Notes under the pieces: model-generated
Database searches by the model: none
What the model was told of the DNA's origin: nothing
Seen by the model: only the letters and a program-made list of their open reading frames with translations
From: Argentina anserina
Taxonomy: Eukaryota > Streptophyta > Magnoliopsida > Rosales > Rosaceae
Assembly (NCBI RefSeq): GCF_933775445.1
Contig: NC_065875.1
Location: 26,845,555-26,909,554, forward strand
DNA length: 64,000 nt
Direction: 5' to 3'
Shown here: positions 1-11,887 of the stretch, in pieces
Numbering within the stretch: the stretch's first letter is position 1
How the letters are laid out: each line of letters starts with the position of its first letter
Program-made: the position numbers and the translations under genes

Positions 1-14
1 TCGGAAACTTCAAA

Positions 15-1766
15 ATGGACTCCGAGCAGCGCCGCAAGCGGAAGCGCTTGGTGGGCCGGTCCTACTCGCAGTCGCGGAGGTCACTCTTTCTCTGCTTCTC
101 TTTCTTCATCTTCCTCCTCTTCTTGTCCTCCCGCCGCTTCCGAACGGCGTCGTTCCGCCCCGTCATCACCGCCTCCTCCACCACTTTCTCTCTCCTCTCC
201 TCCACCGCGCACAACTCGGTTCTCGACTCGTTCGCTCACCGCAACGACTCGCCCCCGCCGGTGAAGGTCCAAGATCGGGTCTTGTTTCCCGATCACGTCC
301 TGCTCATTGCCGCCGGCCGGTTCCGGCCGGAGGATCAGTTGGACTGCGTCTACCGGAAGTTCAACGGCTCCGACGAGGTCGCCTTCGCCGTCAAGCCGGC
401 GATGTCGGTTGAGAGTTACGACGAGGTCCGGTCGATTGTGCGGTGTCCGTTCGGGAACTACTCGTCGGCCGTCGGCTTGAGGAGGCGCGGCGGGAAGCAT
501 GATTGGACGGCGAGGATTAATCAGACGGTGGCTGCTGCTTCTCCTTGGGATAAGGTCGTTTACGAGGCGGTTATGGATGACGACAAGGCGGTTGTGTTTG
601 TTAAGGGTCTGAATCTTAGACCGCACCGAAAGTCCGACCCGGCCCAGCTCACTTGCCATTTCGACTTCGGCGATGGCTTTGAGCTCGCTACCGAAGCCGT
701 TGCGGCAGCTCAGGAAGTTGTGAGGTGTTCGTTGCCGAAGAGCATTGGCAACAACCCGGATATGGCTTCGGGTATTCGGGTCACAATTGGGTACAACACT
801 GGGCACCCGAGAGCTCCGGTCCATGTAACTCTTCCTTCTGTGGCCACAATTCAAAGTTCAAAGCCTAAGTCCGTTGAGAATAATAAGAAGAAGAAGCATG
901 AGCTTTGTGCTTGCACCATGTTGTGGAACCAAGCTCCCGCGCTCAGTGAGTGGGTCATGTACCACGCTTGGCTAGGCGTCGAGCGGTGGTTTATCTACGA
1001 TAACAACAGCGATGATGGGATTGAGGAAGCGGTTTCGGAACTCGACTCGCAGGGATACAAAGTCACTAGGCAGTCATGGCCGTGGATCAAGACTCAGGAA
1101 GCAGGGTTTTCGCATTGTGCTTTGAAAGCTAGAGAGGAGTGCACTTGGGTTGGTTTCTTCGACGTGGATGAGTTCTTCTACTTCCCTAGGGAGTTCAGGA
1201 AACGTGGGAGAAATCGCATTCCCGGCGAAAACTCGTTAGGGAAGCTGGTTTCTAATTTTTCAAACTCTCCGACAATTGGTGAGCTGAGGACTGATTGTCA
1301 TAGTTTTGGTCCGTCCGGGTTGAGCTCACATCCGTCACAGGGAGTAACTGCAGGGTACACTTGCCGGCTGCAAAGCCCCGAGAGGCACAAGTCGATTGTC
1401 CGAACAGACTTGCTTGATGCTACATTGCTTAATGTGGTGCACCATTTCAGGCTTAGAGAGGGTTTTAGGCACCTGAATGTGCGGGAAGGCGTTGCGGTGA
1501 TAAACCACTACAAGTATCAGGTTTGGGAGACCTTCAGGGCCAAGTTCCACAGAAGGGTTGCTACATATGTTGTGGATTGGCAGGAAGATCAAAACCAAGG
1601 GTCCAAAGATAGGGCGCCGGGGTTGGGAACAGAAGCCATTGAACCGCCGAATTGGAGATTAAGTTTCTGTGAGGTTTGGGACACTGGCCTTAAAGACTTT
1701 GTTTTGACTTTCTTTGCTGATCCTTCAAATGGGTCACTGCCATGGGAGAGGGCTCAACTTTGGTGA
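15..1766 (+). CDS. Glycosyltransferase family 92 (DUF23) protein, type II membrane
   Basis: An intronless 583-residue reading frame. After a basic N-terminus there is one hydrophobic segment (about residues 24-40), as expected of a Golgi type II membrane enzyme, then a variable stem. The GT92/DUF23 region covers about residues 295-540. It starts with the CACTMLWNQA stretch, continues with the ERWFIYDNNSDDG nucleotide-binding-type segment, and contains the acidic DVDEFF motif around residue 390, the likely metal/UDP-sugar site. Plant GT92 members include the GALS beta-1,4-galactan synthases. This protein is closer in layout to the uncharacterised At1g27200 type, so the donor and acceptor are unknown. 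The start is the first ATG, only 14 bases into the window, so the promoter is outside. No broken motifs are seen. Confidence 0.9.
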   Translation: MDSEQRRKRKRLVGRSYSQSRRSLFLCFSFFIFLLFLSSRRFRTASFRPVITASSTTFSLLSSTAHNSVLDSFAHRNDSPPPVKVQDRVLFPDHVLLIAAGRFRPEDQLDCVYRKFNGSDEVAFAVKPAMSVESYDEVRSIVRCPFGNYSSAVGLRRRGGKHDWTARINQTVAAASPWDKVVYEAVMDDDKAVVFVKGLNLRPHRKSDPAQLTCHFDFGDGFELATEAVAAAQEVVRCSLPKSIGNNPDMASGIRVTIGYNTGHPRAPVHVTLPSVATIQSSKPKSVENNKKKKHELCACTMLWNQAPALSEWVMYHAWLGVERWFIYDNNSDDGIEEAVSELDSQGYKVTRQSWPWIKTQEAGFSHCALKAREECTWVGFFDVDEFFYFPREFRKRGRNRIPGENSLGKLVSNFSNSPTIGELRTDCHSFGPSGLSSHPSQGVTAGYTCRLQSPERHKSIVRTDLLDATLLNVVHHFRLREGFRHLNVREGVAVINHYKYQVWETFRAKFHRRVATYVVDWQEDQNQGSKDRAPGLGTEAIEPPNWRLSFCEVWDTGLKDFVLTFFADPSNGSLPWERAQLW

Positions 1767-2549
1767 CAAATACTAAGAAGACTTGTATAACAACAGAGTA
1801 AACACAGCAGCAGCTATTCTTTTTCTTCGATTCTTTTGCCCTCTCGTACCTGACTCTTTTTTCTTTCATACAATTGCATGGAGATTACTTACAGGAGTCT
1901 TACACTGTAAATTTGTGACACAATGAAATGAACTCTTATTTTTTCAATTTGTAACCATGCTTGTAGGAGCAATTCATTTGTTAATTAAGGAGTTGGTTAT
2001 AGATTCTCTTCTCTGCTTCCTTCTGTCACTTTGATCATGCATGTTCTTCATTATAGCCAACATCTAAGTCTATATTGAGAAGCAAATGTGGATGATCACA
2101 AGGAATATATTACATTATAGAACAAGGTAAATCTAAGACAATAGAGTTTTGAAGAGCCAGGCATAACTATTCAGGTATACAGAACAACTTCAAGTATTTT
2201 TCTCATACAAAATTGAAGCTCTGTTGGTTTAACGATGACCATGTACAACTGCGGCAACGGAACATTCTTAAGAAACTGACAAATTAAATCTGTGAGCATA
2301 AAACAATCTTGTACTTCTTAACTAATATGAGAATGAGAATATCTCTAAAGACTAGTGTTTCTTCTCTGTAGTTCCCAGCGAGCATCAGTGATGAATCCTT
2401 TAAAAGTGCATAAGCAATGTTATCAAACTGACATAGTTGACAACATATTGAACAGACTATATACATGGTGTATCCCATAACCACGTAATGGCTCAGGAGT
2501 TGCTGTAGAATTGCCTGGAACCAGAGTACATTCATGCCACCATTCCGCA
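1767..2549. other. Intergenic: 3' flank of the GT92 gene
   Basis: AT-rich sequence with no supported gene. It presumably holds the GT92 3' UTR and poly(A) site (AATGAAATGAA near 1922). A minus-strand frame at 2284-2553 overlaps the end of the neighbouring CCB4-like remnant but has no family features. Confidence 0.5.
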
Positions 2550-3379
2550 TCATTCTCTATTATCAAATGTATTGAACACTTGATCCAGCCTAAGAAAGAA
2601 AATGTTGAAAGTTAAATTAAAAAGATCCTAACCACAGAGTCTGTATCAGAGAGCTTTTCACTACTCAAAACTAAACTGGAACTTTGAAACTTCTGGGCAT
2701 AATTACTACTACAATAATACTATAATAGTGAGCGCAACTGAAACCAAATGATACAGTTTAACTGGTGCTGAAATTGTGGAGTGTTGAGATTAGATACATT
2801 AGCAAGCATATTTCAAACCTTACCTGGCTTAGGTAGGGGAAAACCCATTGCAGTGCAATGATAAAATAAAGAAACCTACCTACTTCAAAACTGGGTCTTG
2901 AGACAATGGGAGGTCATCGAAACATCTTGCTAGTGAAGCATCCAGCTTTTCCCCAATCAATGAAATCCATGCCTGTAACCGTTTCAATGGTTACCTTAAC
3001 ATTTACAGCAAAAATAGTTTGATCAACTGGCAGCACTGTGGTGAATAACATTCTAAGGGATATATGTTTACTGGTAATCTGGTATACACTATCAAAAGCC
3101 TTAAAGAAGTGAATGTTGCAATAACATCAAGTCGAATATCAACTATTCCCAGGTTAGATGAAATATTTGTCATATTACAGTCCTAGGTGAATAGCATTCA
3201 ACTATTAAGAAATATGTTAAGTTTTCTCCAAAAGGAAATACAAAAAGAGATAAAACTTTTGAGTTGAGTTCAATCCAAGGGAAAAGAGTACAAACCTGAT
3301 CACAGGCTGTGAATCCTCTAATTGTGTCACCACCAATTATTGCAACACCTTTGTCTCCAAGTGGCTGCAATATTACTGC
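2550..3379 (-). pseudogene. 3'-terminal fragment of a CCB4-like cytochrome b6f cofactor-assembly gene
   Basis: Three minus-strand exons join in frame with consensus splice sites: 3296-3379, 2884-2972 and 2550-2589, ending in TGA. They encode about 69 residues. The first exon carries LQPLGDKGVAIIGGDTIRGF and continues TACDQ. The second begins AWISLIGEKLDASL. A glycine-rich core followed by RGFT..DQAW resembles the C-terminal end of the CCB2/CCB4 family (chloroplast haem attachment to cytochrome b6), from memory. A complete family member has roughly 300 residues, and no upstream exon is visible between 3380 and the MYB gene, so this is probably a truncated relic. It could instead be the end of a gene whose first exons I failed to recognise. 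Confidence 0.5.
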
Positions 3380-4734
3380 CTACAAAGTTTGAGATCATGC
3401 TATAAATCCTTAATTGCATATTTGAATCAGGGATCATGAAAATGCAGAGTTAATTTCATTTGGATACCCAATAACTTCTTCATATTTCTTTGCAATTTTT
3501 AATGGGAGAATCGAGGTGCATCTCATCTTTCACGACAGTTCTGGACACCATCTTATAGGGTACTACTTAGAGAGAAATATCGTGTAAGAGAGATTAAGAT
3601 AAAATTTGCCTGCTCTGTTATCGGTCTATCGATTTGCTGTTGGTAGCACTGACACCACCATTTCTTCATCGGAAGAGACGTTCACCGGCAATCTCATTCG
3701 GACTTTTCTAGTTTTTGCTTGTTTGGGACTCTTTGTTGCCGGTGTAGTGATCATATCAAAATCTCATTGATATTTAAGTTTTTAATAAAATACCCATTTG
3801 AAGTTTTGCACCGAAAGGTTTGGCTGGTGAGGAACACAAGGACAAGTAGCTCTGGGAATCTGAATTGTGTGAGGTTTAGTTGGATTTATTTAGGAGATTT
3901 AAGGAGAGTTTTGGTTCTTTTAAGATTATGATTTGGGTTTGATAGGTTGATGTAGGTGATTATCTTGAGGATTCTTTCTTCATGATTAAGAGAGATGTCA
4001 TTTTCAGTAAGAGGAGGATGAACATTGGAATCAGAATCATCTATTGCCATTTCCCCCAAATCTCCAATTAATTTCAGGATGAGGGAAAAGAAAAGAAGGA
4101 AATTTGAGGTTTCCGTATGAAAATACCTATTTACCCTTTGAAATATTGTAAAGTAACGGATCCATTGACGGCGGGTATTGAAACTGAGTCGTTCCACCCA
4201 CAGGTACCATTGTGACAATTTGAAAAGTAAGCTAACCTTCATTTAGAGTGGCTCATTAGTCATGTACGGTTCTCAAAATTTTCTCATTTTCTTCTCCCGC
4301 TTGAAGTTTCAAAGGGTGTCCTGCCAGACCAATTAAGTAACAATGTGCACCTGGTCATGCTTTATCATTTCACTCCCAAAAGGAACCAGACAGATTCAAA
4401 TTAAACAAGCAAGAAATTCCCCACCTCACACACCGAAGAGAAGGACATCCCATCTTGTCCTAGTTAATTAATACAAGAGCTGTACATAAAAATAGGAAGA
4501 AAGGAATTAATCACCTGATCACCTACATAAACCTAAACCCCACCATTAATCTCTGTCTGATTAAGTGGAATATAATCTTATTGCTTTAATTCGGACCCAA
4601 ATAATCAACCTCAACAGTACAACCATTCCATAATAATAATCATGCATGCTTTGAGTCGCTTCTTCATTTCTTCTTCTTCTAGCCGGCCGTATAATACACG
4701 AAACTGAAAATAAGTGATGACGTCATCGCATACA
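3380..4734. other. Intergenic region between the CCB4-like remnant and the MYB gene
   Basis: This stretch should contain upstream exons of the CCB4-like gene if it were complete, but I see none. A minus-strand frame (3886-4242) contains MAIDDSDSNVHPPLTENDIS, which looks somewhat protein-like but matches no family I know. The part next to 4734 is the 3' UTR side of the MYB gene. Confidence 0.4.
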
Positions 4735-5905
4735 TCAAGCTACACTGATGATGCTATCAGTGCCACTAGACATGGCCTGAAAAGCAGACGAGTGACTCGA
4801 AGCCGTCGGCGACTGCTCCTCAGACGACGTCGTTGTGGAGAGCTTTAGTGACAAAAGTGGCTCTTGTGCTGCTGCTCTGCTAGGTGGATACTTGTGATTC
4901 AAGTTGAGGTCGGCCATTTTTGCAGATGGAGGAACAGGATGAACCGGAATCGGACGGACGAGTTTTCGAGTAGTTTGTGCGCCGGTTGCCATCTGCTGCA
5001 CGTCGTTGGATGGATTTGGTGCTACCAATGATGCTAGACTCTCGACCGGAGACAATGTCATCGGAAAGGTTGAGATTGGAAACCCGCCGATAAGATTACC
5101 ACTCAAACTGGTCGCCTGCGGTGGAGGGTATGGCATCACCGGTAGTGATAGTTGTGCACTATTTTCTTGGTGCAGGCCTAGATCTTCTTCCATTAATGAA
5201 TTCATAGACTGCAAACAGAGGTACATGATTAGTTATAAACAACACAATAAACTATAAACTATAATTAAGTTTAACCAATAAGATTGATTAATCAAGATTA
5301 AGCAAAGACTTACCGGAGTATCGGTAGTGATATCAAAGAGACTAGATCTACGGCGTCTACGGTTATGGTTGTTGCGCCTCAGAAAGTACTTCTGAGCATG
5401 ACTCGCCACCTGCGTCGGCGTCCGAGTCTTCACGAAGTTTCTAGAAATCCCTCTCCAGTCTCCTTTCCCCACCTTCTGCAATCCCAACAAGAACAACCTG
5501 TGCTCCTCCTCCGTCCACGCAACACCTTAAAATCAAATCATAGAACAATAATACTCAATATCACTTTTTGTATATATAAATCCGAGGATTAGACGATATT
5601 AGCTCCATAGCAGTGAACTTAAAAGTACCTCTCTTGCGCTCGCGGCGGTTACCAGAAGCGTGAACGACGTCGTCAGAGGCATAGCCTGCGTCGGGGTTGG
5701 AGTCCTGAAGGGGCAGTTGGTCGTACTGGGAGAGATTGTTCATGCTAGCACTCTTCCTGAAGGCGTTCCCCTGCTCGGTGATCAGTCTCACTCCGAAGAG
5801 CATGATGCCATTTTCTTCCGGCGAGGCGGCCCCGCCAACGGCGGCCTCCGTGCATGTTCGAGAGTTGTGGCCGTTGTTCCCGCACTGAGAGCACGTGCGA
5901 GACAT
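4735..5905 (-). CDS. SHAQKYF-class single-repeat MYB transcription factor (KUA1/MYBD-like)
   Basis: Three exons: 5629-5905, 5314-5525 and 4735-5208, giving 320 residues. The N-terminus starts [18 protein letters not shown], a CCHC zinc knuckle typical of this MYB subgroup. Exon 2 carries the single DNA-binding repeat, from [14 protein letters not shown] through [13 protein letters not shown] to the diagnostic [12 protein letters not shown]. Exon 3 is a low-complexity region with an EAR-like DLNLNH motif and a C-terminal LSLKLS motif, suggesting repressor activity. Members bind I-box/TATCCA-like elements and act in light, sugar and growth control; the nearest Arabidopsis analogue is probably At1g70000 (MYBD) or At5g47390. 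All splice sites are GT-AG and no break is seen. The start is the ATG directly before the zinc knuckle. Confidence 0.92.
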
Positions 5906-8300
5906 CTTCTATTGGACGACGACGTCGTACGAGTTCTTGTTGTTGGTTTGCGGCAATTTAACAAGGCATGCAAGGAAAGAAAGGATCAAGAGAGGAGAGG
6001 GATTATTAGTTAGGTAGGAGGAGAGAAATCGGTTTGTCTAATGAAAGAGAAAAATGAGGGCTGGTAGGGTTCATATATAGTAACAGCTGTAAGGCTGTAG
6101 CAGTACTAGCTAAAGTAAATTAGGGTTTCCTTGTGTTTATGCTATCTGTACGAACATGGACCATGGGATGATGTTACGATGCTTCGCAATTGGTATTAAT
6201 ATCTAGTATACATGTACTTGGAATCGTGAACCATCGCCGTTGATTTGGTTTTGGATGTCGATCAATACCATTGAATTTAGATACATGTTGTCGATGTAAC
6301 CGAGCATCCGTTTCATAGTAATATCCTATAGTCTTTTGGTCCCGATATTACTTGGATGAGATTTGTTCTCTTCAAATGGATTGATCAGTAAGGTTTGTAT
6401 AGCTGATTAACCAAGGTATTTCAAGATTGAGTTATATTCAAACATGCAAGTCATGATGAGAACTTGAGAAGAAATCACAAGACTCCCTCAAAGTCCTGCT
6501 AATCATCTCTTCGTATGCTAGAAATGCAAGAAACTAAAAATTATAGTCTAATTAACGGCATATTGTTGCATATTTCAAGCGCATAAATTCGAAATATATG
6601 TCCAAGATACTAATGGTCACCATAATGCTTATGCATTGTAGCACTGTGATTCTAAGAAACCAGAGCTCCAATATTAGAATGGCATATCAAAGGTGCTGTC
6701 CTAATTGTAGTATAATAGAGCACACAGATGTGATCTTGTTGTTTTACTTTGTTGTCATTATGCATCCATTATCAAAAGCCTAAGAACAATAAACTATGGC
6801 TATGGTACGAGACGCTTAAGTAATATATATTGTTTAGGGGTGTTTGCTTGGTAATCAAAATCCATCGTCCAAACTTTTGCTAGGTTAATATAATAGACAA
6901 ACCAGAAAGAGAAATATAATTTAGATCGGAAAAAAGCGATGGTGGAGGATCAAAGGGTTTTGTGCACCGTCAACTAGGCATATTCGATGGCTCCTTAAGA
7001 AAAAAGATATCATTGTCCGTCTCAATGCTTCGCGTTAATTAAATCAAAATTGGATCGCTATTGGTGGACATTGTTATATACGTGGTTGTGAACGATAAGC
7101 AAAGCCCTATGATGGGTCCTACACATCACCAACACAGAAGCTATAGCTCGTCGATCTCTTTGCTTTAACCTCAGCCTCTCTATGTGGCTCGCACTCTGGC
7201 TTATTAGGGGGACTCTGGACCCTCCGGTCTGGTGGTGGACTGGTGGTGCGATGCCCTTTTCGCTTTCGTTGTCTCTTTTACACGAGCGGAGAAAGTTCCT
7301 CCACCACGAACTAACCCTAGGAAGAACCAATCACACGTAGCCACGTCGGGATCGGGATATAAAAACGTGGCGGGGGAGGAACGGCTGTGGCTGTGGGAGG
7401 CTGTGTTGTAAAGTCGACGGTGGTCTGTTCAGTTTTGTTGGGTGATTCTTGCTCTCTAAGGAATCACGTGTTTCTCACTTGCTACGCTGCTTTCAAAGCC
7501 TTTAATCCATTTTATAAATATACATGATTTCTTTAGGGTTCTTTATCATATCATCGTCGATCTGCAGTAGAGAAACTATAATGTATTGAATGGAATTTCC
7601 AAATTTTTGGCCGCACGTTGTTTTCTCGTGCTATCAGTTTCTGGAGTAATGTTCACACTCAGATGCAGTGAACCGATCAATGAGAAGTAGTAGTGGTAAA
7701 GGTAGGACTAGTACTAACCGGTGGCGGTTCGTTTCATTCGTCAATGCTCGATCAGTTTATCCCACTGTTACTTAGTTGAAGAACTCTCCGACTTTACTGG
7801 ATTTGTCCGATCTTGGTCTGAGAAACCACGTTAACTGATCGAGACCTCCATTTCATATATATAATGGAGTATCGCTGAATTTTAGAGCAACACTCATCAT
7901 GTTCTGTGTGACACTTATTAATTAATACTTGAAATTGATAAATATTATCTCTTTTTGAGTTTTTTCTTTACTGCCTTTCTGTATATTGATCTGAGTACGT
8001 AGATCGACTTGTCTCTAAGACAAAACAAATAATTTTATCTACCGTCCAAACATTGGACTGTGTATATAGTACCTTTACATAAGAAAATCCACTTTCACAT
8101 GGCACAGTACAAACATTGTTCCCACGTATATCACATGATTTGGTAAAATTATAGAGGTATAATACTATAATATGCGTGAGGAGATATAAGAGACATGGGT
8201 TAAAGTATTAAACTGCAGGCAGGAAACATGCTGCTATAATTTCTCCATCACGTACGCACTCTTATTGGATTCGACCATGTTTTGTTCTTAATTAGTAGCA
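5906..8300. promoter_or_regulatory. Upstream region of the MYB gene, with ACGT-core motifs
   Basis: On the minus strand a TATATA sequence near 6070 lies about 165 bp before the MYB start codon and is a candidate core promoter. Further upstream, 7330-7470 is GC-richer and clusters ACGT cores (CACACGTAGCCACGTCGG, AAACGTGGCGG, ATCACGTGT) next to a plus-strand TATAAAA near 7359. No protein-coding gene is supported here. Confidence 0.35.
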
Positions 8301-11300
8301 TAGTTTTGATTCACTTCACTAGCTCCGGGATCTATTTAGATTTATAAACTCATGTTTTAGTAGACTTGATAAGATCGAATTGCGGAGATCAGTGTACGTA
8401 GTACTTGAGAATCAATTTTTTGTATTTGCTCGATTAGATTGGAATACTACAAGTTGAAACAGCCGCGTGAATGAAACTCTATAACGATCTTTTTTGTATG
8501 AAAAATGATATGTCATTAGTAGTCTACCCCCACCGTAGATGACGGGATTGATTAATGTACGTATAGTTAGAACCTAGCTATCTGGTTAGGGTATGGAATA
8601 GCTACAGTACATGATTTAGCGAGGATCACCCAAGTCAAAAAGATGAGGTGCATCTTATATCCACGATAGGATAAGTTGCTGACTTTAATGGCCATTCAAA
8701 ATTCCAACCAGTATTGATTGGTGCTTTGTTATCTACTCCGATAGGGCACCTATAAATTTACGTCCAGAATCCAGAGTCTTTGATTCTTGGGGACTCGTTG
8801 ACAACATATGAGTTAAAAACCAAAAAAGCCCTACAAATGAATTATGGCGAATTCATTTGTCTTGTTCGGATGACGATTCAGACTGCGGACCTCTATCGAT
8901 CAGTGGACCAACACATATATAGTTTCCGAGCTGTATTTTCCTGATTAGGATTCAAGTTTAGGTTGGACCAAATCCTGACTATTACTGATTACTCAACACG
9001 CCAATAAGCCAATAAGACAATAACACAAGAGGGTATGTCTGAACTCTAAATTCTATTAAGGCACCCATAGACACAAACTAGTACTATCATCTATGCTCTA
9101 AATTAATACAAGTTTCATATTTTTGTTATTTGCTATTTCTTTATGAGAGGTTTTAGTTTGGTCTTTTTCTCTCTTCTTTTTCTTTTTATTTAATCTACTA
9201 AGTTGTTAGGGGTTTTTACTCCCTTTCACTCATCTTTCCGCAGAAAAAAAAAAACTTCCACTAGCTATAGATGAACTCCAATATAATTTCCTAATATTAT
9301 CAAGAAATGTCGGAATGAGCGTACGTGCATACAAATTAACTAGTTAATTACTGCAGTCTTACCTCAGGAGGGTTCTCGCGTCATTATAAAAATTGACAAA
9401 TTGCAAGTATCATGAATGGCTAATTGGATCCCAAGTTTCCAACCCTACGTACATCCGGATTTCGAATTGACTATATTCTTCTTCTTTTTGAGAAAAAGAA
9501 ATTATATATTGCAATAAAATCAGATTATAACGAAGAGAAACACTCGGCGGTGAAACTAGATTCTACACGCTCATTCCTACCAAGACTGCTAGTCACATGA
9601 TTATCGCAAGAAGTAATAGACATGAGTGAAGAATGCCCAATCCCGTACCAATCAAACTGATTCCAGAAGTAGTCGAAAACCTACTCGCCACCAATCTCAA
9701 GAAGAGAACCGCTCCAATAGTATCACATACCAAAATCTCTGGCATATTTGCAGAGACAACCTCTCCATTACATTGATACCAAGAAAAAACCGATATTTAG
9801 ATAGTCGCTGAAAATGACATGCATCATAACCATGACACAACCAACAACACGACCGACAACATATCGACACCCTAAACCAGGGGATGATCCAAGGCTTAGG
9901 TGGTAGGGCTCAAGCCCAACCAAGAATTATGGGGAAAAAAACTAAGTATATACATTTTTTTAATAATAGACAATTAAACACTAAAAAATTCCCGTGTTCT
10001 AAAACTCTTGGCTCCTCTTAGTCTCTCTATTAATTAGTGCACTATCTCCATCAATTTTGAAGTCTCTCTCAGTCTCTCAGCATCATCAATTATTTCGACT
10101 CCTCCATCTTCTTCTTTATATGGTAAAAATATATTGTAAGTATAATTAATATATTATTTTCAATTCGGGGATAACTAATAATTGAGTTTTCTTATTTGAT
10201 CTGATTTTGTTCTAGTTTGTCTCTAATTTTGTTGGGTTTATTCCTAGAGTCCCTGGAACAAAGGTAGGCATGGCGTGAGATGAATCAAACACTGGTGTAT
10301 TAATTTTTGGGTTGTTGACATTCAAATACGAAATTGGGAATTTGATTATGTCACTGCCCTAAACCTCCAATTTATGGATCTGCCAGTGCCCTAAACCCTC
10401 ACGTAAGAGTGATGATAAAACCAAACTACAAAAACCTAAATGTAAACAAGTATGGACCAATCAGGCCAAACCCACCTAATCCTAGGCCCAAAAGAGCCCA
10501 GGCCCCACCATACGGACCGTAACACACCAACAACCACGAACACCAGCCGACTTACCACCCACCGTCTAGCCACAACACCGCCGTCGTCGTCAACGCTGAC
10601 GGACGCCAGAGATAAAACACCCAAGTCCTTGACGGCAAGATGACACACCACCTGCATCAATCAACCGAGCAGCAAAACCATCAACCTCCGACCTCGATGA
10701 AACCCAGGTAAGAGACCGATGTCGGCCTGTGCTCCCCCATCTCTGAACCACAGCACCATCATCTCAAAACCGCCACGGAGAACTGATCAGCCCCTCTAGA
10801 TCGACACCAAAGCCTCGTAGCCGCCAGCGTTGCCGCAACCAAACCATAGCCACAAACCGGACCAATCCCGGAACTTCATATCTCTCACGATCCACCACCA
10901 CAACAACCCTCCTGGCTAGGCCACCTTCTGGCCCTCCTTATCTCCCGTCCGACGGCCGCTTTAATTGACGCGTCATCGGAGGGAATATAATTTTTCCTCG
11001 AAAACCTTAAGAAGATCCGATTTTAGCGGAACTCTCGGGGACGATTAGTTGATTCCGAATTGACTGTATTCGTATGTTTTGGTTGTTCAGTTATTATTTT
11101 CGGACCCAATTTCATATCGCTAATGGCCCAAAGTGAATAAAGTATGTGTGCGACTTAGGATTGTGATAACTTCAAAAAGGAAAATATAGTGTCCCAATTA
11201 AGCTTTTTATTTCTTCACATAGTACATTCTTTTGTATGATTAGTTACAAATCATCTTGATGCTATATATTGTTTCAAAAGAAGAACAATTAAGACTGAAC

Positions 11301-11392
11301 TCGATGCTTTAGGTAGATCGAAAATAATTAATTGGGAGCTAGTAGGTGAAAGGCGTTTTAATGCAGTAGCAGCACTAAGAGTACCAGAAGTA
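8301..11392. other. Gene-poor DNA with probable transposon-derived blocks
   Basis: AT-rich sequence to about 9480, then lower-complexity AC-rich sequence, and a distinctly GC-rich block at about 10440-10980 unlike its flanks. The short frames on both strands there (for example 10436-10660) have no domain and an arginine/serine or valine bias typical of non-coding GC-rich DNA. A decayed LINE or LTR remnant is possible but I cannot name it. Confidence 0.3.
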
Positions 11393-11887
11393 CTATTCAG
11401 TATTCACATCGTTAATGATTTGCCTCCTTCTTCGAATGAACTCTTCAGCTCGATCATCAATGTCGTCCCGTATTACTTGACGATCACGCTTCACAAGTAC
11501 AGACGATGGAGTAGTGACAGTAGTAAAACCTTGAGGGATGTTTGCTGCGACTTTTGCTGGCTTTGATTCATGATGATTGTTTCGAGCAACAGGAGCTGGT
11601 TCCTCTGGTCCTTTCTGGCTTGTACTCGGACGCCGATAAGGTTGTATATCTACCAAAACCTTGGTGGAAGCAGCAGCTCTAGTACTTGTACTACGCACGA
11701 CGTTGGTGGTTTCATGCCCCGACTGAGCTGTTCTTGGCTGCACTGGTGTAATTGCTGTTGTCGTCGTGGTGGTTCCGCAACTCATTTTACTAAGGGAATC
11801 AGATGAAAGCCTAATGATGTTCGCTACCAACACCATTGATTTCTCACAGAGAGACTTCCTTTTGCGTAGTTCGCTCGTGTGTTTCAT
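11393..11887 (-). CDS. Small uncharacterised protein with a DUF761-like C-terminus
   Basis: An intronless 164-residue frame with a real ATG. The N-terminal part has a basic start and a short moderately hydrophobic stretch (SMVLVANIIRLSS, residues 16-28). The middle is Thr/Ser/Pro-rich and probably disordered. The C-terminus (DDIDDRAEEFIRRRRQII) resembles the DUF761 motif of plant 'cotton fibre' proteins, in which an acidic patch is followed by A.EFI.RF. This motif is the only recognisable part and the biochemical role is unknown. Length is typical for small DUF761 proteins. The coding call rests on length, motif and codon use, so it is moderate. Confidence 0.6.
   Translation of the reverse strand: MKHTSELRKRKSLCEKSMVLVANIIRLSSDSLSKMSCGTTTTTTAITPVQPRTAQSGHETTNVVRSTSTRAAASTKVLVDIQPYRRPSTSQKGPEEPAPVARNNHHESKPAKVAANIPQGFTTVTTPSSVLVKRDRQVIRDDIDDRAEEFIRRRRQIINDVNTE

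Noticed and set aside
81..854. Long minus-strand open frame opposite the GT92 gene
   Set aside because: It mirrors GC-rich coding sequence, is Arg/His-rich and has no domain; the plus-strand frame has clear GT92 motifs.
3886..4242. Minus-strand frame with MAIDDSDSNVHPPL
   Set aside because: No recognised family, no splice continuation found, and the surrounding residues look like translated AT-rich DNA.
7058..7330. 90-residue minus-strand frame
   Set aside because: No motif and composition typical of promoter DNA; it overlaps an ACGT-rich regulatory-looking stretch.
10436..10660. Overlapping frames on both strands in a GC-rich block
   Set aside because: Both strands are open because stops are rare in this composition; no domain.
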